Positions 58,371 to 64,000 of a stretch of 64,000 nucleotides of DNA are shown piece after piece; position 1 is the first letter of the stretch; the number at the start of each line of letters is the position of its first letter. Origin of the DNA: Stieleria neptunia (GTDB lineage Bacteria > Planctomycetota > Planctomycetia > Pirellulales > Pirellulaceae); assembly GCF_007754155.1 (NCBI RefSeq), contig NZ_CP037423.1:7374938-7438937 (forward strand). The letters run 5' to 3'. The position numbers were made by a program, and so were the translations under genes. The notes below the pieces were generated by a model that saw only the letters and a program-made list of their open reading frames with translations, was not told where the DNA came from and searched no databases.

Positions 58371-58852
58371 ATACGTGCTCGATGCGTCATTGACACACCG
58401 GCGACTGAGTTATCCCTGGCACGGTTGCATCTCTGCAGAGCCCTGTTGCGTTTCACCCAGCGGCTCAAGTTTACTGCTGCGCAACAATCGCGTCACCCAA
58501 ATTTCCAAAAATCATTGAACACCGGCGCAATGCCTAAGAAAATCTCGGGGGTTCGGGGGCTGGCCCCTGACCACACTGGATCTCGGAATCGAAAAATCCA
58601 AGATTTTCGATCTGACCTCTTGCCACAATTTAAGACCGTCGCTCATCCCCAGCCCTTCTCCCCCACAAATCGACAAGCAAGCTTGTTAACGATTTGTGGG
58701 GGAGAAGGGTGCCCGTTTGTTATTAATTCCCCGTCGGTAATACAATCGACGTCCCGAGCCTTGGAACGAGCGCAAATTAGTGGGACAGGCCTCCAGCCTG
58801 TCGATGCCGGAATCGCAAGCTGGAAGCATACGCCACTTTCTAGGACCGCGAT
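58371..58852. other. Non-coding right flank of the IS110 gene
   Basis: Contains the IS right end (limit unknown), then a hairpin with a perfect 20-bp stem starting CCCTTCTCCCCCACAAATCG at 58654-58673 and pairing with 58690-58709, whose loop is itself palindromic (ACAAGCAAGCTTGT), then the inverted R5 terminus (58731-58755) and an R1 pair (58780-58836). No gene is supported. Confidence 0.75.
58780..58836. repeat. R1 family inverted pair
   Basis: GTGGGACAGGCCTCCAGCCT at 58780 faces a degenerate AAGCTGGAAGCATACGCCAC ending 58836, just beyond the 3' end of the glycosyltransferase gene. Confidence 0.85.
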
Positions 58853-60019
58853 TCATCCTCCCGACGGTCCTTGGATCGTCGATTCGGTTCGTCCTCGCCA
58901 GGCGATCTGGTGTCCGGCGATGTGATTGGCGAATGCAATCCACTGCAGCACCACAAAAAACATCGTCGCCGGCACGTGGCACAACGCTCCGAACCACGAT
59001 TGTCGCAGCCGCGCTGCCGCGACCAGTCGCGGCACGTGGGCCAACACCAGCGCCACCGTTGCAACCGCAATCGCGACCGGATTCTGATCCACCATCGAAA
59101 CCACCAGGGCAACCAACGGCAGCACGCTGCAGCCGAGCAGCAAGACGCTGAACACGACGATCAGGCGCGGATTGGCGATCCCTTCGATCGCGTTCTTGAG
59201 CACCCCGCGAACCACCTCCGCCGCTCCACGGTACATCCGGCAATCCGCCAGCTCGGTCCCGTCGACCACGTCCGTCATGATGCCCGCCGATCGATACGCT
59301 CGCGGCAATTTCACTCCATCGTGCCGCGATTGCTTGATCGCTTCGTGCGTGCCGGCCGTGTTGTAGGCATCGCGTGTGGAAAGAAACAGTTGCCCGCAAC
59401 CGGCGGCGAGACTGGCGTCGGCATGGGAGCGCATTCGCGAAAACGGCAGGTAGCACAATAAAATAAAATGCATCATCGGGATCAACCATTTCTCCGACCA
59501 CGTCCCGGTGACTTGGTGGGGAAACGCGCTCAGCAGTCCGACGCCGGTTTGATCTTGGTACCGCATCAATCGCGATAACGCGTCGGGCTGTAAACGAACA
59601 TCGGCGTCGATGAAGACAAATCGGTCGCTGGTGGCCGCATCAGCCAACTGCCGACAGGCGTGTTGCTTTCCGTTCCACCCGGTCGGCAACGGCCGGCCGC
59701 GAATCAGTCGCACGCGTTGGTCGGACTGGGCAATCCCGGTCACGATTTCGGCGGTGGAATCCGACGATTCATCATCGAGCACGATGACTTCGATCAAAAC
59801 GTTGTCACTCGACAAGGCCGCTCGGATGCAATCGCCGATTCCGGACGCCTCGTCACGCGCGGGGACGAGTACCGACACTGGCGATGCCGAATTGGGATCC
59901 GTGTTGGAGGAAGGATCGTCATCAGTGCGGAGACATTGAAACAGCCGCAGGTTGGCCACGAACATCGCGGCTGGAAAGCTCGTCAACACCAACGCGACGA
60001 TCGCCAGAAACAGGATCAT
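58853..60019 (-). CDS. Family 2 glycosyltransferase, likely carotenoid glycosylation
   Basis: A 388-residue protein with an N-terminal helix (MILFLAIVALVLTSFPAAMF). The GT2 fold holds SVLVPARDEASGIGDCIRAA, VIVLDDESSDSTAEIV and the metal-binding FVFIDADVRL (DAD). C-terminal helices (IVVFSVLLLGCSVLPLVALV) anchor it to the membrane. It resembles HpnB/CrtQ-type glycosyltransferases. Its start overlaps the acyltransferase stop by four bases (60016-60019), placing it last in the carotenoid operon, where it would glycosylate a carotenoid acid. Confidence 0.8.
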   Translation of the reverse strand: MILFLAIVALVLTSFPAAMFVANLRLFQCLRTDDDPSSNTDPNSASPVSVLVPARDEASGIGDCIRAALSSDNVLIEVIVLDDESSDSTAEIVTGIAQSDQRVRLIRGRPLPTGWNGKQHACRQLADAATSDRFVFIDADVRLQPDALSRLMRYQDQTGVGLLSAFPHQVTGTWSEKWLIPMMHFILLCYLPFSRMRSHADASLAAGCGQLFLSTRDAYNTAGTHEAIKQSRHDGVKLPRAYRSAGIMTDVVDGTELADCRMYRGAAEVVRGVLKNAIEGIANPRLIVVFSVLLLGCSVLPLVALVVSMVDQNPVAIAVATVALVLAHVPRLVAAARLRQSWFGALCHVPATMFFVVLQWIAFANHIAGHQIAWRGRTESTIQGPSGG

Positions 60020-60840
60020 TGAAATTGGTCTCCGTGACCGGCCTTGAAACTCTTGCCCGTCAGCATCGCTTTGACACGCCGACAGGAATCGTAAACCCAG
60101 CCACTTCCACTGGTGCCGCTGAGCAGGTTGTCGAACGGTTCACACGATCGCGAGATCGTCAATTCGGCCAGCCGTGTCTGGGCGTCGCGAAGCCCGCCGG
60201 CCAAGTGTTTGGCCCAGTCCGGCTTGGACCACTCCGGATGATCGCCCGTTCGCAAGGGCACGCCCAGCGAAACCAGGCAAACCGGCAACCGCTCCTCCCA
60301 AAACACATACTCCAATGCCAACGGCAGCGCAACGGCATGGTCCGACCGTTTACACAGGTGCGAAAGGCCGGGCATCAGTTCGGCGCCGTGGTCACGCACG
60401 TCGGCGAACCGACCTTCGGGAGTGATCCAGATGGCCGAGTCCGGTTGATTCAAGATGGAGACGCTCTTCTTAAGAAACGACGCGGCCCCCGATGTGCTGG
60501 AGAGTTTGACGCCGTAGAAGCCGAGTTTTTCAAAGACGCGGTATTGTTCCAGGGCATCGGCATCGATCGGGGCAAAGAAGTGACGCTGGGGAAACAGCGT
60601 CCGGTGCAGGAAATGCGCGATCAGCGGATCCCACCACGAAGGATGATTGGCGTAGACGATCAACGGCGCGTCGCTGGCAAAGTCGACCGCGGGGTGCGTC
60701 GAGCGATCGATGGCGATGGAATGAAAGTGACGACGGAGATAAGGTCGCAAGAAAGCGTGGAAGCCGCCCAGAAACCAGGCGGCCGATTTCTTGACCAGCA
60801 ATTCGTCGCCCTGCGGTTCTCGCACACGAGCCTTCGTCAT
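60016..60840 (-). CDS. 1-acyl-glycerol-3-phosphate acyltransferase-like enzyme
   Basis: A 274-residue protein from ATG 60840 (MTKARVREPQ); a TTG 18 bases upstream is less likely. The PlsC-type motif I is YANHPSWWDPLIAHFL (H and D four apart) and motif III is AIWITPEGRFADV. The acyltransferase is coded between a carotenoid desaturase-type gene and a glycosyltransferase, so it probably acylates the glycosylated carotenoid, as CrtO does in staphyloxanthin-type pathways. That function is inferred from context. Confidence 0.75.
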   Translation of the reverse strand: MTKARVREPQGDELLVKKSAAWFLGGFHAFLRPYLRRHFHSIAIDRSTHPAVDFASDAPLIVYANHPSWWDPLIAHFLHRTLFPQRHFFAPIDADALEQYRVFEKLGFYGVKLSSTSGAASFLKKSVSILNQPDSAIWITPEGRFADVRDHGAELMPGLSHLCKRSDHAVALPLALEYVFWEERLPVCLVSLGVPLRTGDHPEWSKPDWAKHLAGGLRDAQTRLAELTISRSCEPFDNLLSGTSGSGWVYDSCRRVKAMLTGKSFKAGHGDQFQ

Positions 60841-60886
60841 GGAGTCCGTTGGGGGCAATGGTGTCGGTGTGGTCAGGAGAACAGAT

Positions 60887-62476
60887 TCAAGTTGTACTTG
60901 TTCGAAGCGGTGTCAGTTTGCCACCGCGGACATCCTGGTCCAGCGAATCCGCCGCAATCCAGCCGCTCATCATCACCATCGGCATGCCCGGACCGGGGTG
61001 TGCGGCGCCGCCGGCCAAGTACAGTCCGCTGAGATCTTTGCGTCGATTGCCCGGTTTGAACGCGCCCAAAAACTTGCCGTGGCTGGCCAGCCCATAGATC
61101 GCACCGTTGAGCACGCGATAGCGGTTGTGGATTCCTTCCGGCGTCAGCGCCGACTCGTGCACGATCGCATCGCGAATCCCCTTGGTCCCTGCGCAAGATT
61201 CCATCTTGTCGAGTATCACCTCGCGATACTCTGGCAGCATTTTTTTCCAATCATGATGCTCGCGCAGATACGGCGTGTGGACCAGGATGTACAACGACTC
61301 GCAACCCGGCGGCGCCACCTCGGGCTCGCTGATTGCCGGGGCACAAACATATGCGGTCGGGTCGGGAGCCGGTTCGCCGCGATCATAGATGTATTCAAAC
61401 TCCGTCTCGGGGTCTTTGGAAAACACAAAGTTGTGGTGCAGCAGTTGCTCGTATCGTCGGTTCAGCCCCAAGTACAGCACGACGCCGCTGCAAGCCGGGG
61501 AATACCCGTTGCTCTTTTCAAACTTGGCCGATTGCGGCGTGTCTTGCAGCAGTTCGCGGTAGGTGCGGACGGCATCGCAGTTGCTGACCACCGCATCGCA
61601 CGGCAGCGTCTCACCCGACGCCGTGATCACCCCGGTCACCCGATTGCCGCTGGTTTGAATCCTCATCACGTCGACGCCGGTGCGGACCTCGACTCCCAAC
61701 TCAAGGGCCAGTTTGCAGAGCGCTTCGGGAACGGCGCGGGTTCCTCCGACCGGATACCAAATCCCTTCTTCGGTCTGCATGTGGGCGATGCTGCACAGCA
61801 CGGCCGGTGACGCGTAGGGCGACGAACCGACGTACTGGGTGAAGTGGTCCATCATCTGGGCGACCCGGGAGTCGGGAACGTGCGACCGCACCACCGAGGC
61901 GACGCTTTTCCCCATCCTTAACGACAACACATCCTTGAGCACTTTCAACGAAAACGCTCCGCCGACGTCCATCGTGTCGCCCAGACCGCCGATCGATCGC
62001 CAGAAGAAAAATCGATCCGACACGCCGTGCAAGTGTTCGCTCAACTGGATGAATTTTTCATAGCCCTCCGAGTTCGCATCGCCGCCGGTGAACGATTTCA
62101 GCCGGGCTTTCATTTCGGGGGTGCTGGAAACCAAATCCAGGACCGTGTTTTCTTGGACCTTGCCGCCCTTGCCATCGCTTTCAAAGAAGCAGCGCCATTG
62201 CGGGTCCAGCGGCAAGATCTCCAAGTAATCTTCCAGCTTGCGATCGGCTTCGGCGAAGACGCGTTTCAGCACACTGGGCACGGTCAAGATCGTCGGCCCC
62301 ATGTCGAATCGAAAGCCGTCGGCGCAGTGCTGAGCGGCTTTCCCCCCCACCCAATCGTTCTTGTCCAACAAGGTCACGCGATGTCCCCGAGCGGCCAACA
62401 CGCAAGCACTCGACAAACCCGCCAAGCCGCTACCGACGACGATGACGTTCAAACTGTTGGAATCGGCTGCAATCAT
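60887..62476 (-). CDS. Carotenoid desaturase/oxygenase of the CrtI/CrtN/CrtP family
   Basis: A 529-residue FAD enzyme. The N-terminal Rossmann motif is VIVVGSGLAGLSSACVLAAR, followed by VTLLDKNDWVGGKAAQHCAD, the CrtI-type FDMGPTILTVPSVL, and a C-terminal GLYLAGGAAHPGPGMPMVMM. Such enzymes desaturate phytoene or diapophytoene, or oxidise a terminal methyl group. Next to an aldehyde dehydrogenase, an oxidative CrtP-like role is plausible. It is 71 bp downstream of that gene. Confidence 0.88.
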   Translation of the reverse strand: MIAADSNSLNVIVVGSGLAGLSSACVLAARGHRVTLLDKNDWVGGKAAQHCADGFRFDMGPTILTVPSVLKRVFAEADRKLEDYLEILPLDPQWRCFFESDGKGGKVQENTVLDLVSSTPEMKARLKSFTGGDANSEGYEKFIQLSEHLHGVSDRFFFWRSIGGLGDTMDVGGAFSLKVLKDVLSLRMGKSVASVVRSHVPDSRVAQMMDHFTQYVGSSPYASPAVLCSIAHMQTEEGIWYPVGGTRAVPEALCKLALELGVEVRTGVDVMRIQTSGNRVTGVITASGETLPCDAVVSNCDAVRTYRELLQDTPQSAKFEKSNGYSPACSGVVLYLGLNRRYEQLLHHNFVFSKDPETEFEYIYDRGEPAPDPTAYVCAPAISEPEVAPPGCESLYILVHTPYLREHHDWKKMLPEYREVILDKMESCAGTKGIRDAIVHESALTPEGIHNRYRVLNGAIYGLASHGKFLGAFKPGNRRKDLSGLYLAGGAAHPGPGMPMVMMSGWIAADSLDQDVRGGKLTPLRTSTT

Positions 62477-62547
62477 CTTTGATCTCGATGGGATGGGTAC
62501 CCTGGACTATAGCCGGGGAGGAAGCCTTGGCCGCACACGCTGGTCGC

Positions 62548-63942
62548 TTACTTCTTTTTGACGCCCCCGACCATCCGCCGCAACCCGGCGAGTCGTTTTC
62601 GGATTCCGCCACCGTGCATGAGCTGCAAAACACCGTGTAGGATGCGTTGGTCGGATTCGGATCGGGGCCGCAAATGCGGCGCGATCGACCCGCGTCGCCG
62701 GCTGATCACCTTGGCCGCGGTCATCGCCAGCAAGCCTTCCGGTCCACGCGTCACCCCAAATCCACTTTGCCCCCGCCCGCCGAACGGCAATCGCGGGTCC
62801 GCCGTCGGTGCGATCAAGTCATTGACCGTGACGGTACCGACATTCAATCGGGTCGCCACGTCGGCCGCCGCCGAGTTCGGCCCAAACACGCCGGCGGCCA
62901 ACCGGTACGGACAATCATTGACCAGCCGAATCGCATCATCGATGCCGTCGGCCGAGATCACCGACAGCACCGGCGCGAAAATGTCCGCCGATGCGATTTC
63001 GTGGTCTTCGGTGACTTGGTCCAACAACAACGGATACATCGTTCCCTCATCTCGCAGCCTGGTTTCGCAGTATCGCCCCGTCGAGTCGACGGCACCGGCC
63101 TCCAGCGCCAGCTCAATCTGGTCGGCGACCGAGTGACGGGCCGCCGGATGGACGGCTATCGCTGACAGATCAGCGAGTGTTTCCCGCAGCCTGTCAACAA
63201 TCGCATCATGCTGGTCTCGTTGAACGATCAATCGCCTCGGCGCGATGCAGGTCGCACTGCCGTTGAAACTCACCCCAAACCGCAATGCGTCCATCAATCG
63301 CCGCTCGTCTACGTCCGGCAACGCGATCACGGCATCGCAGCCGCTGAGTTCCATGATGGAGGCGGATAACGTGTCCGCGGCGCCGTGCAACACCTTTCGC
63401 CCCGTCTCGGCCGCCCCCGTCAAGACAATCAGATCCATCCCATCGGCAATCGCGCCGACCGCGGCGGAGGTGTCTGAATCGAGCAACCCCAATTGGTCGG
63501 CCGGGACGCCGCAGGCATGAAAACACTCGACCAGGATTTGGGAGGCCTGTTCGGTACCGGCGGCCGGTTTCAGCTGGACCTGATTGCCGGCGGCGAGTGC
63601 CTGGGCCAGCTGAACTCCCGGCAACAGGAGCGGGTAGTTCCAGGTGCCGAGTACCAGCACTTTGCCCAGCGGGACGCGCTGCACGACCGAATGCACGCCG
63701 ATCAGCCAGGCCGGCCGTCGCCACATCCCGACACGCCGTGACGCAAGGATTTTGGGGCCACGCTTTGCCAAGAACCGCAGCGCCGCGCAGAGCGGCAACA
63801 GCTCGCTGGTGATCGTTTCGACCGGATCGGTTCGTTGCGGCGACGCACAAGCCTGGATCAGTTCGTCCGACCGATCACAGAGGGCCGCGGCGACCGAGCC
63901 GACGATTTGGCATCGTTTTCTGGCAGAGAGTTGTTCCCACAT
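62548..63942 (-). CDS. Aldehyde dehydrogenase, probably for carotenoid aldehydes
   Basis: A 464-residue protein. An ATG at 63942 is used; a GTG at 63951 is an alternative. The catalytic cysteine lies in SFNGSATCIAPRRLIV and the general-base glutamate in SIMELSGCDAVIAL, both in typical places. KVLVLGTWNYPLLLPGVQLA is the NAD-binding strand. It heads a set of four genes read leftward. In C30 carotenoid pathways an aldehyde dehydrogenase turns a diapo-aldehyde into the acid, which fits this cluster. The 5' side is at the window edge, so more genes may precede it. Confidence 0.85.
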   Translation of the reverse strand: MWEQLSARKRCQIVGSVAAALCDRSDELIQACASPQRTDPVETITSELLPLCAALRFLAKRGPKILASRRVGMWRRPAWLIGVHSVVQRVPLGKVLVLGTWNYPLLLPGVQLAQALAAGNQVQLKPAAGTEQASQILVECFHACGVPADQLGLLDSDTSAAVGAIADGMDLIVLTGAAETGRKVLHGAADTLSASIMELSGCDAVIALPDVDERRLMDALRFGVSFNGSATCIAPRRLIVQRDQHDAIVDRLRETLADLSAIAVHPAARHSVADQIELALEAGAVDSTGRYCETRLRDEGTMYPLLLDQVTEDHEIASADIFAPVLSVISADGIDDAIRLVNDCPYRLAAGVFGPNSAAADVATRLNVGTVTVNDLIAPTADPRLPFGGRGQSGFGVTRGPEGLLAMTAAKVISRRRGSIAPHLRPRSESDQRILHGVLQLMHGGGIRKRLAGLRRMVGGVKKK

Positions 63943-64000
63943 GACGCCCACTGTAGCCGAACACGCCCTGGTGTTCGAAGGGTGTCGCCAAGTGGGGTAA

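Overview
The window looks like the chromosome of a planctomycete of the Pirellulales, close to Rhodopirellula. The evidence is a cytochrome-type PSD1 protein (DUF1549/DUF1553) next to a DUF1501 Tat protein, an ECF sigma factor next to a zinc-ribbon Ser/Thr kinase, a YidC carrying a PDZ domain, a DUF4912 protein, an apparent C30-type carotenoid gene set, high GC, and many short palindromic repeats between genes. This is inferred from gene content; no rRNA or other taxonomic marker is present.

Layout. 1-370 is the start of an esterase gene that runs off the left edge. 371-772 is repeat-rich, followed by an FkbM-type methyltransferase (773-1609, minus). 1767-12614 is a seven-gene plus-strand operon with overlapping or nearly touching genes: MoxR ATPase, DUF58 protein, a short BatD/DUF4381-like protein, BatA, a fused BatB-BatC, BatD and BatE. 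12615-13282 is non-coding and holds nested inverted repeats and a 126-bp tandem array. 13283-17866 (minus) is the PSD1-DUF1501 pair. 18157-29331 holds a PAS-AraC regulator, an HPF-like protein with a sigma-region-2-like tail, a cysteine-rich membrane protein, a CHAD protein, an M20 peptidase, a lipoprotein, a flippase-like protein, a squalene-cyclase-fold protein, a DUF456 protein and a TPR-methyltransferase.

29472-37702 (minus) is the complete F-type ATP synthase operon in the order atpZ-like, atpI-like, atpB, E, F, H, A, G, D, C. 37703-38680 is a large non-coding gap. Then come the DUF4912 protein, a ThuA protein, the kinase/ECF-sigma pair, exonuclease III, a PHP-type phosphoesterase, yidC, a glycine-zipper protein, an ABC-2 permease, divergent epmB and efp (the beta-lysylation enzyme and its target), mgtE and fumC. 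An IS110-family element follows (transposase 57362-58357). The right end (58853-63942, minus) is a four-gene carotenoid end-group operon: aldehyde dehydrogenase, CrtI/CrtN-like oxidoreductase, acyltransferase and glycosyltransferase.

The most unusual content is the repeat landscape. At least three palindromic repeat families are scattered between genes, and two have apparently entered coding sequence in frame (batB/C fusion and the short BatD-like gene). A roughly 167-bp element with perfect 16-bp terminal inverted repeats occurs in several copies, and the IS110 transposase lies between two inverted copies of that same terminus. No tRNA, rRNA, CRISPR array or recognisable anti-phage system was seen.
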